DNA of 64,000 nt from Bedellia somnulentella (taxonomy: Eukaryota > Arthropoda > Insecta > Lepidoptera > Bedelliidae). Every line of letters starts with the position of its first letter. Position 1 is the stretch's first letter. This document shows, one piece after another, positions 54,735 to 63,904 of the stretch. The notes under the pieces are model-generated. The model was not told the DNA's origin. It worked only from the letters and a program-made list of their open reading frames with translations, and did not search any database. The position numbers and the translations under genes were made by a program. The stretch spans positions 16,864,001 to 16,928,000 of the forward strand of contig OY755171.1 in the NCBI GenBank assembly GCA_963576735.1. Direction: 5' to 3'.

Positions 54735-55280
54735 TGTCCTCCGCGGTCGTCCTCTACTAATTGTATCATGCAGATTGGCTCTGTACCTATATATCATTCA
54801 CCAAGTCGTTGTCCTCCATCCACTCTATCAAAACCATCATAGCATTGTGCATTTTTGACGGAACACGTTATTTCTCATTCGATCACATAGCCTAACTTTA
54901 CATCCTCTTCATTCATCATCCTCAGCTCCTTCCATCACACCTAAGGTTCGTTGCCGTACATCATTGAAGAACTAGAAAAGCATCATATACTACCTTTTCC
55001 TTTTTCGGTCGCCCTCTGACTTTACATTGAACTATCCATAGTTCCGATTATTTTCTATTCTTTTGTCTTCTCCTCATGCTGTCGTCACACTTAGGATTGG
55101 ACGCTAATTAATAACCAATTCAGATAAAAAAAAACTCCCACACTCCCACTTTCTTACCTTTAAATAAAATCCCGCATTCTGTTATATATCTTTTTCGCAA
55201 AAATCATGGTTTTATCCATGACCACCCTCATTTACTTTCTTTCAAATGAAGCATCTACAACTATATAGATTACAAAGTTA
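54735..55280 (-). pseudogene. RTE-type LINE, RT C-terminal fragment (very degenerate)
   Basis: The complement keeps the order of 17420-17960 of the full-length RTE: CGGTCGTCCTCTACTAA, TCACATAGCCTAACTTTACA, CATCATCCTCAGCTCCTTCC, TTTTATCCATGACCACCCTC. No reading frame survives. The YADD box is gone. Confidence 0.6.
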
Positions 55281-55570
55281 TTATCTCACTTTATAAACCT
55301 TATTAACTTGAATGTTAGAGTGTGAATGTTAAAATAAAATCTTGTTTCTGGTTATTACAGCTGTTGCAATCAATCGATCGCAATGAAATTTGGCATGCGT
55401 TTCTGCTTAAGGTGGCAATGCTTGATCAGCAACTCCAAATACGAAATGACAATCGTCACAGAATGGCGGAATTTATATATTTATGTACGGTTGTGCTTCA
55501 GTGGTAACTTAAGCCGCTTAACTGTTATCTTAATATATCTTACGCTAAATTTTTCGTTTCATGCTTTAAT
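55281..55570. other. unrecognised; possible short coding-like stretch
   Basis: TTTCTGGTTATTACAGCTGT, TGCAATCAATCG and AATGAAATTTGGCATGCGTT recall DNA near Helitron 5' regions ('GAAATTTGGCA'), but no ends are visible. Confidence 0.3.
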
Positions 55571-55733
55571 CTACATACATACATATTCAGTCTATAAAAC
55601 CCAAATCATAAGCATAATCAAGCCAGATCATTAGAATTTTAAATTCCTCAGCCGCTTTTGAAAGTTCAGTGGGGATAAAAGCGTAAAATTAATGATGATT
55701 GGCTATGGTTGGCGGCGATTCTTAAATTTCCTT
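55571..55733 (-). repeat. SINE A, degenerate, 5'-truncated
   Basis: TACATACATACATATTCAGT, AATTCCTCAGCCGCTTTTGA and AAAGTTCAGTGGGGATAAAA. The last part of the element is kept with its tail. Confidence 0.6.
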
Positions 55734-56093
55734 GACTATAAGGCTGGTGTAACTTCTTTAGATTACACTGTTAGATGAAAGTGATTTTATTTCTTACCTT
55801 TTTCAGAGAGAAGACATGTTTCAGATGTATGTTATTCATTTTGTGTGTTATTCATTTTGTGATGTTTGTTATGTGATTGTCCGGAACTTGTATCTAAAAT
55901 TATCATTAAATTCCCCAAAAGATTAAGATGAAGACAGGCAGTATTGGAAATTCACAGGTTTAATACTAATTATGGAAAGACTACATTTATATATTTTTCC
56001 AACCAAAATAAAATATAAATAAACAAAAACTTATATATAAAAAACATCACTGTACATTGGTAAAATATTTAAGTAAATTTAAGCTTGATATAA
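55734..56093. other. no recognisable gene
   Basis: A short direct repeat, TTATTCATTTTGTG, occurs twice near 55830-55862. Confidence 0.5.
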
Positions 56094-56340
56094 GCTGTGT
56101 AGTGTCGGCTTAGAATAGCACTACCCCATTTCTTCCGGTGGGTGTACGTAAGAGGCGACTAATGGTATTGGGGTCATTAAGGGATTTTTTGGGCGATGCG
56201 GTTGGAGACCCATACCCAACAACCCTTATTTTACCATCTTTTCTCCATTCTATATCCAAAAGTGGCTGAGGAATTTCTAATTCCTTAGCTCTGGTTACCC
56301 CGTCCACGGATTTATAGCCGTGAGTATAAGTATGTATGTA
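56094..56340 (+). mobile_element. SINE A, full length
   Basis: GCTGTGTAGTGTCGGCTTAG to ATAGCCGTGAGTATAAGTAT and tail. Close to consensus. Confidence 0.88.
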
Positions 56341-56508
56341 AATATGTATAAAATATGCTTAAGGGATACATAGGAATATATACATATTACAACGTATAAA
56401 TAAGAGAGTGGTAATAAAACAGATAAGTGCGCATGGCTCAGTATAATATTATAGGTAGATATGTATATACAATCATATATTAAGGAAGAGGTTGACCAAT
56501 GAGAGAGG

Positions 56509-56710
56509 GGCAGGAGGAAGATTAGACAGGCTGAATGGCAAAGTGTCGCTTCAATACACGCTTAAAGCTATTCAATAAAACAATATCACGAAGGGGTGGT
56601 GGTAAATCGTTCCAGCACTTTGAGGCTGCAAACCAAAAGCTTCCATATAGAAAACAACATAGAGTAATTGCATGCAAGTGTGAACTAAAACACCAGCAAT
56701 CCATCAAAGA
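56509..56710 (-). pseudogene. LINE ORF C-terminus (Jockey/CR1-like)
   Basis: The minus frame reads LYGSFWFAASKCWNDLPPPL, RDIVLLNSFKRVLKRHF, then a stop. 'F...AxxxWNxLPxxLRxxxSxxxFKxxLKxxL' is the standard C-terminal signature of Jockey/CR1-type LINE polyproteins. No upstream polymerase was found, so it is a 5'-truncated piece. Confidence 0.7.
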
Positions 56711-56897
56711 TTCAAAGACAGAGCATTGCTACAACTGTTACAGATCTATACAACTCTAATAGACTCCGGCGCACCTATTATAAAGTGTTACTGAATCCTT
56801 GAGTTCTTTTTGTGTTTTGCTGTTAAATCCACAGTTAATGTAAATATAAATTTACAAATAAAATCAGCCATATTTATTTGATTAAGTTAGGACTGAT

Positions 56898-57103
56898 ATG
56901 CCGTGTTGTATCGGCTTAAAATAGGACTAACCCGTGTCCACCTGTGGCAATCGTAAGAGAGGAAGGGTCTTAGGACTTTTTATTGAAAGCTGACTGGAGA
57001 TCGATCACCAACCATTCTATCCACCAACCATCGACCCATCGTTTATTTTACATTGAAATCCCCAATCAACGTCTAAAAAAGTCTGAGTAAGATATAATTA
57101 TCC
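56898..57103 (+). repeat. SINE A, degenerate, ended by a SINE C insertion
   Basis: TATGCCGTGTTGTATCGGCT, TAAAATAGGACTAACCCG and AATCCCCAATCAACGTC-like spacing follow SINE A. The tail is not seen. A SINE C lies just beyond. Confidence 0.55.
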
Positions 57104-57115
57104 ATTACAATAAAC

Positions 57116-57495
57116 ATACATAACATACATAACATAAACATAAACGTTCACGCCGAATATCCCCGAAGGGGTTGGCAAAGGTACTAATACTTCTGAACAT
57201 CACGTGACTTTGTCACCTGGTGTTCAGGGGACCCACGTTTTGCATGGACAGTGTACTCACGCGATAGGGGGCAGGCCTATCGTCGTTTTGTACGAATACA
57301 CTGTCACATGACTAAGTACAACTCAGCCATGTGGGTTTCCTCACGATGTTTTCCCTCACCGTTAACAACCATGATAAATTAACCACACATATATCTTTAG
57401 AAAAGACAAATTGGTGTAGGCCCGATCCGGGATTTGAACACTAGTCGCTTGCACGTTAACCGGTGTTCTACCCATTGAGCTATCACATCGTCGTT
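57116..57495 (-). mobile_element. SINE C, full length (380 bp) with 12-bp target duplication
   Basis: ATTACAATAAAC occurs at 57104-57115 and 57496-57507. On the minus strand the head reads GTGATAGCTCAATGGGTAGA (A box) and AGTGTTCAAATCCCGGATCG (B box), a tRNA-derived polymerase III promoter. The body has CCTCACCGTTAACAACCATG (as complement). The end, CCTTTGCCAACCCCTTCGGG, GATATTCGGCGTGAACGT, is followed by a (TTATG)n tail. Confidence 0.9.
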
Positions 57496-57507
57496 ATTAC
57501 AATAAAC

Positions 57508-58034
57508 CCCATCACAATAAGAAAATTAACAGCTACTACTTTATAATGTAATATTTTGATGTTATCACCTACCAACATATACTCAAGGATGAACTGGCTA
57601 CAAATGATTTCAAAGTGGGATATGCAGACAGTATTCTTTGATGCAGACAGATATAGTTTTTATCACTTTAGGTGACTTTCAAAAGTCAATGACAAATAAA
57701 ATGGTGAGGATAGGTTCTCTTCCCATCTCAGCCAATACGCTCATAAGTAAGGTAGTGTCCTTATCCTTAATCGCCTAGAATAAGAATGCTAGGTAGATCG
57801 TTGTGCCTGCCAATAAAAGGACCATAGTATTCTACACATCGCTCAAGCTAAAAATTTGGTATCGATAACTTTTATTTTTTTGTACAGTATCTTAACTGCC
57901 TAAACAAATGCAGCACTCAGATAAAAGTAAATATAATATTTATTGTTTTGTTGTATTGCCAGTGTTGATTTGCTTGCTTACTCAGAGTCATCATATTCGG
58001 CGCAATAACAAGCATGCTTGCGCGGTTGCATATA
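57508..58034. other. no recognisable gene or repeat
   Basis: Nothing supported. Confidence 0.4.
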
Positions 58035-58419
58035 TCGTCTGCTTACTGGTAAAATGTAGTAAATACATATTTTGTTAAACGGAGATATAGGGTTTTCAAA
58101 GTTTAAGTATTTTTTTTATTAACATCTAAATAAGATTTTGCAGAAATTTATTTAATAAATTATTGGTAATTTAACGTTCTTATTTGCGGTAGCATATTAG
58201 AGGCCATTTTCTTATAAATATTGTGGAAAAAAAAATATTTTTAGCATGGGTGTGCACTTATCATATTTGACCTGTAATTGAGAAATGACCTGTAATTAAC
58301 AGTCCTATCATTTATTGCGTTTTTCCAGTAGAAAGAGCGTCGAAAATTACATATAAATGCATTATTAACTATTTTTTTGTAAAAAACGCATTTACTACAT
58401 TTTACCAGTAAGCAGACGA
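58035..58419. mobile_element. 385-bp TA-flanked MITE with ~30-bp inverted ends
   Basis: TCGTCTGCTTACTGGTAAAA, TGTAGTAAAT at the left is matched exactly in inverse orientation at the right (58390-58419). TA flanks both ends (58033-58034 and 58420-58421). No ORF. TA duplication and size fit a Tc1/mariner-type MITE. It ends 11 bp before mariner copy 2. Confidence 0.85.
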
Positions 58420-58519
58420 TATGATAATTACGAGGGGCATGCCAAAAGAAACTAGATACTCAATAATTATAAAATTTATTCTTTATTACAAGTATCGATC
58501 TTTTCGAAGTATTCACCCT

Positions 58520-59460
58520 GAGCACGTATACACTTTTTTATACGTCTGAACCAATTGGAAAATACCTGTGACCACTCTTCTTTAGATACCTTAGAAATCT
58601 CGAAATTATAGGCAAACAGCGCATCTTCTTTGCTTTCAAACCTCTTCCCCTTTAGTTTTAAGGCGCTAGGTCAGGGGAATATTGGCGCAAGGTGAGGGAG
58701 AATTGACACATTTTTCGAGTTGAAAAAGTTGTGTGTTGTGGCAGACGTGTGCGGCGCCGCATTGTCGTGGTGCCAGAGAAGTTGCCGGATTCCTGACTTC
58801 GGTCGCTTGTCACACCAAGCTGATATTACTGTTGGAGCACAAACTGTCACATACCATTCGGAGTTCACCGTTCTTTCATTCTCTAGCACAACAGTAGCAA
58901 TATGACCCTTTTTTCAGAAAATCGAGGCGACCATTTGTTTCTGTGTGCTTCGTGCACGGTGACATTTCGTTGGAGTTGGCTCGTCTTCAAAGCACCATAC
59001 AGTCGACTGTCGCTTTGATTCGGGATCATAGTTATATAGCCATGTTTCGTCACCAGTCAGTATATCATATACGTTTTTTTTCTCGCCTCCGTTGAATTTA
59101 TCTATCATGAATAGGCACCAATCCTCCCGACGGTCCTTCTGCTAATCGGTAAGATTATGCGGCACCCATCTCGAACAACGTTTACGGAGAGAAAGGTGGT
59201 CGTGAATTATGGTTATTGCTGCTGATCCAATTCCTAGTTCTCGCTCTAGCTCTACATATGTAATTCGTCGGTTTTCGCGAATAAGTTTTTCGGCTGCACG
59301 AACGTTTTCTTGCGTGACCGCGGTTGGCGGCCGTCCTGTCTTCGAGTCATCCCCGTCCTCTTTTAAATTCAGCAAACCAATTGAAAACTGTTGCTTGGGA
59401 ACAAAGCAGACTCACCAAAAAGTAGAAGCCAAAAGTTCAAAACATTCTTGAGGCTTTAAA
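58520..59460 (-). pseudogene. mariner transposase, copy 2 (broken)
   Basis: The N-terminal region is better kept than in copy 1: GRPPTAVTQENVRAAEKLIR and RRITYVELERELGIGSAAIT follow the N-terminal helix-turn-helix part. TGDETWLYNYDP keeps the first catalytic Asp, and LLWHHDNAAPHTSA keeps the second. A deletion of about 40 bases near 58656 removes the stretch after SILPH and with it the third catalytic Asp. Other frame changes lie near 58890-58915 and 59110-59142. It is non-functional, though between them copies 1 and 2 show the whole domain order of the family. Confidence 0.82.
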
Positions 59461-59610
59461 CCTTTTTTAAAGTCATACTAAATCATAGCGCGAAAATCAC
59501 GTCGATTGAGCACCATTGTTGCAAGTGAATTCCCACTAGATTCTCGGAAAAATTATGCTCATTCAAATAAAAAGTATTTAAAGAAGTGTGTTTTATATTC
59601 AAATACGTCA

Positions 59611-60257
59611 CAAATTATATAGAGATTACTACGTAATCAGACTAACCACTGCCCTAGCTATCGACAAGACTTTAGTCTATGACGTGGGAACGTTTGCTTT
59701 TGGCATGTTTTGTTTTTATTTTAACGAAAGAATGACTAAATGGCTCTCCAATGCGTTATAGTGGTAAGTTATGCCAGCTGCGAACTAGAGGGACCACATA
59801 GGCCCTTGGGGGAAAACAAATGCTTATTTTTTACATAAATTCATATACTCACGGCCATAAATCCCAAAAAGTGGTAGCTAGAGCTTCAGAATAAGAAATT
59901 CTTCAGCCACTTTTGGAAATTAAATTAAATTTAAAATACATACATATAAAGAAAGAAAATGTGCACTCATAAAATAAATAGAACATAATGATAATTTTAA
60001 GTAGCGTTCAAAAGTGTACCGGACTATTTTTAGTGCCCATTTTTATGCATACGACAAAGATTACCTTCCTTGAGTTAGTTTTGGTTTATATTCAAACATC
60101 TAGGATTTATGACTCACTCAACACTATAGGCTGCATAGTTTATATCTTACCCTGTTCTAAAATGAAACAAGGATACAAACAAATAATACTGTCATTATCA
60201 ATCTACCCCAAATCTACCCTAAGGTCCAGAACAAACTAGAGGAGTCATAAGGCCGTG
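59611..60257. mobile_element. 647-bp insertion of unknown class with 10-bp target duplication
   Basis: AAATACGTCA is present at 59601-59610 and 60258-60267. Mariner copy 1 has a single corresponding AAATATGTCA at this place, so the boundaries are secure. No inverted ends and no ORF with a known motif were seen. A SINE A 3' fragment lies inside (59838-59925). Confidence 0.7.
59838..59925 (-). repeat. SINE A, 3'-end fragment
   Basis: CATATACTCACGGCCATAAA, GTGGTAGCTAGAGCTTCAGA and CTTCAGCCACTTTTGGAAAT. The 5' part is missing. Confidence 0.7.
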
Positions 60258-60574
60258 AAATACGTCAATGAAAAACCAGCCTACAGATCCACAATCTTTT
60301 CTTGGCCGGCGGCGACTACTGGTATACTGTCGCCATTTTGAAATTTCGGCCTGTCATTGTCAGTTAGTTCTTAACTAAATAAAAATAATAGGGTGACCTA
60401 AGTATATAATAAATTATCACTTTCATTAATATTTTTTGTAGTGGAAACTTTTTTTAAAGACAATTATTTTTATGATGTATCTTTGCTTATTGATAAACGC
60501 TTTTATTTCCAGTATTCAATATAAAAATTTATGAAAATTATTATTTATTTTGTTAAATTTTATCTAAGTAGGCT

Positions 60575-60740
60575 AACACCGTCCGAAAAGTTGTGCGCGC
60601 ATCTATAGTCATGCGGTGCGGGTTACGGGAAGTGGGGAAATGCTCCCGAATAAGATTTCACTTCGTATTCACTGATGCGTGGGTTCTAATCCTAATGCGG
60701 GGATGTACTAATGTGTCATTTCTTAAGTCATAACTGTCTG
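60575..60740 (+). repeat. possible tRNA-like SINE fragment
   Basis: ATAGTCATGCGGTGCGGGTT and ATGCGTGGGTTCTAATCCTA (B box GGTTCTAATCC) are followed by GATGTACTAATGTGTCATTT. The form is that of a lepidopteran SINE I have seen, but it occurs only once here. Confidence 0.35.
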
Positions 60741-60761
60741 ACATATAAAAATACAAGGCAA

Positions 60762-61132
60762 ATGACGTGATAGCTTAATGGGTAGAACACCGGTTAACGT
60801 GCAAGCGACTTGTGTTCAAATCCCGGATCGGGCCTACACCAATTTGTCTTTTCTAAAGACATAAGTGTGGTTAATTTATCACGGTTGTTAACGGTGAGGG
60901 AAAAAATCGTCAGGAAACCCACATGGCTGAGTTGTACTTAGTCGTGTGACAGTATATTCGTAGAAAACGGCGATAGGCCTGCCCCCTATCACGTGAGTAT
61001 ACTGTCAATGCAAAGCGTGGGTACTCTGAACACCAGGTGACAAAGTCACGTGATGTTCAGAAGTATTAGTACCTCTGCCAAACCCCTTCGGGGGTATTCG
61101 GGGTGAACGTTTATGTTATGTTATATGTTACA
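60762..61132 (+). mobile_element. SINE C, full length
   Basis: GTGATAGCTTAATGGGTAGA (A box, one change), GTGTTCAAATCCCGGATCGG (B box), the body as in 57116-57495, and CGGGGGTATTCGGGGTGAAC with the TTATG tail. Only a 6-bp direct repeat (TACAAG) is visible near its ends. Confidence 0.85.
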
Positions 61133-61568
61133 AGTCTGTTAACAGCAATAAAAAAGTGCCCATAAATTCACTGACCCAGCAAAATGAATGAACCAAACGA
61201 TATCTGATGTTTAGAATTATTTTTTCTGTGCCACCTTTTTGGGGATCTATGTGTGAATAGGAAATGCAAAAGACAGTACACGACAAGGTAAGCCTCTGAT
61301 TTACAGGATTAAAAAAATGATTTTATGTAGTTACCCACTTATTAACTCTGAGTGTCACAAATAACAAATCCTTGAGTATAAAATAATGAGTTTGCAGAGA
61401 AGAACCATTGGCAGTGTTATCGCTAAAAGCGATCTCTTCTAGACAACATTTAGGAGGTAAGATAAGCAACACAGTCATTCGGGTAGACATACCAGACAAG
61501 GGCAAAAATAAATAAATATAATTAGCTTACATTAAAACGAACTTGTTTACTTACAATAATAGTTATTA

Positions 61569-61801
61569 CATACAACATACATATACTCACGGCTGTAAAT
61601 ACCTAGTAGGGGTAGCCAGAGCTAAGCCACTTTTGGAACGTTGAGTGGGGTAAAGATGGTAAAATAATGGTTATTGGTGATGGGTCTCCAACCGCATCGG
61701 CCAAAAATCTCTTAAAAGCCCCAATACCGTTAGTCGCCTCTTACGTACACCCACCGGCAAAAATGGGGTAGTGCTATTATAAGCCGACACTACATAGCAG
61801 C
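61569..61801 (-). mobile_element. SINE A with 9-bp target duplication
   Basis: TAGTTATTA occurs at 61560-61568 and 61802-61810. A deletion of about 20 bp removes the GGAATTAGAAATTCCTC palindrome found in most other copies. Confidence 0.85.
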
Positions 61802-61864
61802 TAGTTATTAATGAAATGAATATTATATAATTTGTTTTATTAAGACATTTTAATACTGTACTAC

Positions 61865-62807
61865 TGCTACTGCACCAATATGCATCTCTGCGGGCGTCAA
61901 GCAAGGATGCCTCTTATCGCCGCTTCTCTTCATTATTCTGTTGGACGACGTCATGAGAGCGGTCACCCAAACACCTCGAGGTGTGAAGTGGGGCGCTTCT
62001 GTCTTAGAAGACTTGGACTACGCAGACGACATTGTGTTAATCTCGCCAACTCTAGCCCATTTAGAAGCTAAACTTGAGAGCCTTAGAAAGCAAGCAGAAG
62101 TCATGGGCCTGCGAATTAATAAACGCAAAACCGTCGACATGCGGATAAATCCTTCAACGACAGAACCATTGAAGCTTCAAGATACCCCCCTAGAATCCGC
62201 TCGTAAGTTTGTTTACCTCGGTAGTGTTATTACGTGTCAAGGAGGTGCAGACGAGGATGTTGAAAGCAGGATACGGAAGGCAAACGCGGCCTTTGCCCAA
62301 CTGAGACCTGTCTGGGAGTCAAATGTCCTTTCCTGTCGAGTAAAGATCTCCCTCTTCGAATCCGTGGTGAAATCCGTTCTGCTCTTTGGCTGTGAAACGT
62401 GGAGAGTGACAAAGGGGCTGACGAATAAGCTCCAAGTCTTCGTCAACAAGTCCCTGAGGTCAATCCTCCGCATTTACTGGCCAATGACAATCCGGAACGT
62501 GGACCTGTGGAACCAATGCCAGCAGACTCAAGTTGTGACTGACATCGCACTGAGAAAATGGAGGTCGATGGGGCACACATTTCGAAGAGGGACCACAAAC
62601 GCCAGCATCGCATTCGAGTGGAAACCACCGGACGGCAAGCGAGCCCGCGGCCGTCCCGTACACACTTGGCGCCGGAGCGTGGAGAGCGAGCTGCGAGCGG
62701 CGGGACTGAGTTGGAGTGCGGCCAGGGAAGTCGCAGCAGACAGGAAGGCGTGGCGGGAGCTTGTGCAGGCCCTGTGCACCAGTGGGGTGCCATAGGACGA
62801 CAACAAC
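61865..62807 (+). mobile_element. 5'-truncated non-LTR retrotransposon with 13-bp target duplication
   Basis: AATACTGTACTAC occurs at 61852-61864 and 62808-62820. The element has lost its 5' two-thirds and ends in an ACAACAACA tail, as is typical for a LINE inserted by target-primed reverse transcription. Confidence 0.88.
61870..62795 (+). CDS. reverse transcriptase C-terminal half, open frame, RTE/SR2-like LINE
   Basis: The 5'-truncated frame enters at 61870 and stays open for 308 codons to a TAG at 62793-62795. Motifs: AGVKQGCLLSPLLF (palm/fingers block), LDYADDIVL (catalytic YADD), LGSVITCQGGADEDVESRI, FGCETWRVTKGLTNKLQVFV, LRSILRIYWPMTIRNVDLW, ALRKWRSMGHTFRR and GKRARGRPVHTWRRSVESEL. The 'CETW..T..L..KLQ.F.N..LR.IL...WP..I.N..LW' block is what I associate with SR2/RTE-type elements. 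It lacks endonuclease and the first RT half, so it cannot work alone. Absence of stops and higher GC suggest the youngest insertion in its stack. Confidence 0.85.
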
Positions 62808-63114
62808 AATACTGTACTACATAAATTAGCCTGTATGATGTAAAATTATTTCCCTTATAATGGTTAATTTTTATTTACTGGCAATACTAATATCGATGAC
62901 AGCGACGCCCTTACCGGCCAAGATAAGATTGTGGATCTGTATAAGATGGTATATAGCTTGCCAGTGTCAATTAAATGAGAAAAGAGTATCTAACTTCTAC
63001 TGGCATGCCCCTCGTAATATGGCTAAACAGTCAATGCACATAAATTTAAGTGTGTTTCAAAATATGTTTTAATCCCATCTCTAAAACTTAATAGGAGGAG
63101 GCCTAGCCCCGGGA

Positions 63115-63230
63115 GTTATTTTATCGTTACTCTGTCGGTTAGAATGAGATAAACGTTTACGAAACTATGTAAGTGTGAAAGAGATGGCTATTTTATAGCA
63201 CGCGTTATGAAGTTGAAGGTCGTTCGTGCT
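63115..63230. repeat. diverged relative of the 3912-4056 MITE
   Basis: TTATTTTATCGTTACTCTGT, CGGTTAGAATGAGAT, GTGTGAAAGAGATGGCTATT and GTCGTTCGTGCT match the interior and right end of the MITE at 3912-4056. The left inverted end is not preserved. Confidence 0.5.
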
Positions 63231-63248
63231 AAATGCAGATCACATAAT

Positions 63249-63840
63249 TGCTGGAGGCTTAGAAAAGCACCGATCCATTTATGCCCGAGAGTGTCGTGTG
63301 AGGCGATATAGCGTTCCTATGACTTTAAAATGATTTTTTGGCGATGTGGCTATAGACCTATCACCAACTATCGCTTATATTACAATCTCTTATCCATTGT
63401 TCTTCCAGTAGTGGATGAAGAATTATTAATTCTAAAGATCTAGGCACCCTTTTTTGTATTTATAACATAACATAACATAAACGATCACACCGAATATCGT
63501 GACTGACATTGTCACCTGGTGTTCAGAGTACCCACGTTTTGCATGGACATGGACAGTGTACTCACGTGATAGGGGGCAGGTCTATCGCCGTTTTGTACGA
63601 ATACACTGACACATGACTAAGTACAACTCAGCCATGTGGGTTTCCTCACGATGTTTTCCCTCACCGTTAACAACCATGATAAATTAACCACACATATGTC
63701 TTTAGAAAAGACAAATTGGTGTAGGCCCGACACAGGATTTGAACACTAGTCGTTTGCACGATAACCGAGTGTTCTACCCACTGGGCTATCACGGTTTTGT
63801 ATTTATAGTAGTGAGTATGCGTATATTTTATAATAGGTAT
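63249..63840 (+). repeat. old SINE A, split by a SINE C
   Basis: 63249-63464 (GGCTTAGAAAAGCACCGATC, GGCGATGTGGCTATAGACC, ATTATTAATTCTAAAGATCT) continues at 63808-63840 (GTGAGTATGCGTATATT) once the SINE C is removed. Confidence 0.7.
63465..63794 (-). mobile_element. SINE C, nested, with 13-bp target duplication
   Basis: TTTTGTATTTATA occurs at 63452-63464 and 63795-63807. It has the A and B boxes on the minus strand (GTGATAGCCCAGTGGGTAGA, AGTGTTCAAATCCTGTGTCG). It lacks about 45 bp near the 3' end (the ACCCCTTCGGGG block), which distinguishes it from 57116-57495. Confidence 0.88.
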
Positions 63841-63904
63841 GGGTCTTGCATCTTAATGATTCCAGCTAAAATTCTGACCCCCTTGGCATACAAACACGAC
63901 TACT

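Larger units (their letters stand above)
60284..62939. mobile_element. 2656-bp TA-flanked element with 26-bp inverted ends
   Basis: TA at 60282-60283 and 62940-62941. The left end CAGATCCACAATCTTTTCTT, GGCCGG and the right end (inverted) CAGATCCACAATCTTATCTT, GGCCGG match at 25 of 26. Mariner copy 1 shows the unoccupied site. No transposase of its own was found. Most of its length is later insertions (60762-61132, 61569-61801, 61865-62807), so the element itself is about 1.1 kb. It is a Tc1/mariner-type non-autonomous element. Confidence 0.85.
58431..63014 (-). mobile_element. mariner copy 2, carrying two insertions
   Basis: TA at 58429-58430 and 63015-63016. The ends CGAGGGGCATGCCAAAAGAA and (right) TCTACTGGCATGCCCCTCG are inverted repeats. 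The mariner itself is about 1.28 kb. The remainder is 59611-60257 and 60284-62939, each with its own duplication. Confidence 0.88.

Noticed and set aside
62230..62824. Overlapping frames on both strands over the LINE
   Set aside because: Shadows of the supported RT frame at 61870-62795.
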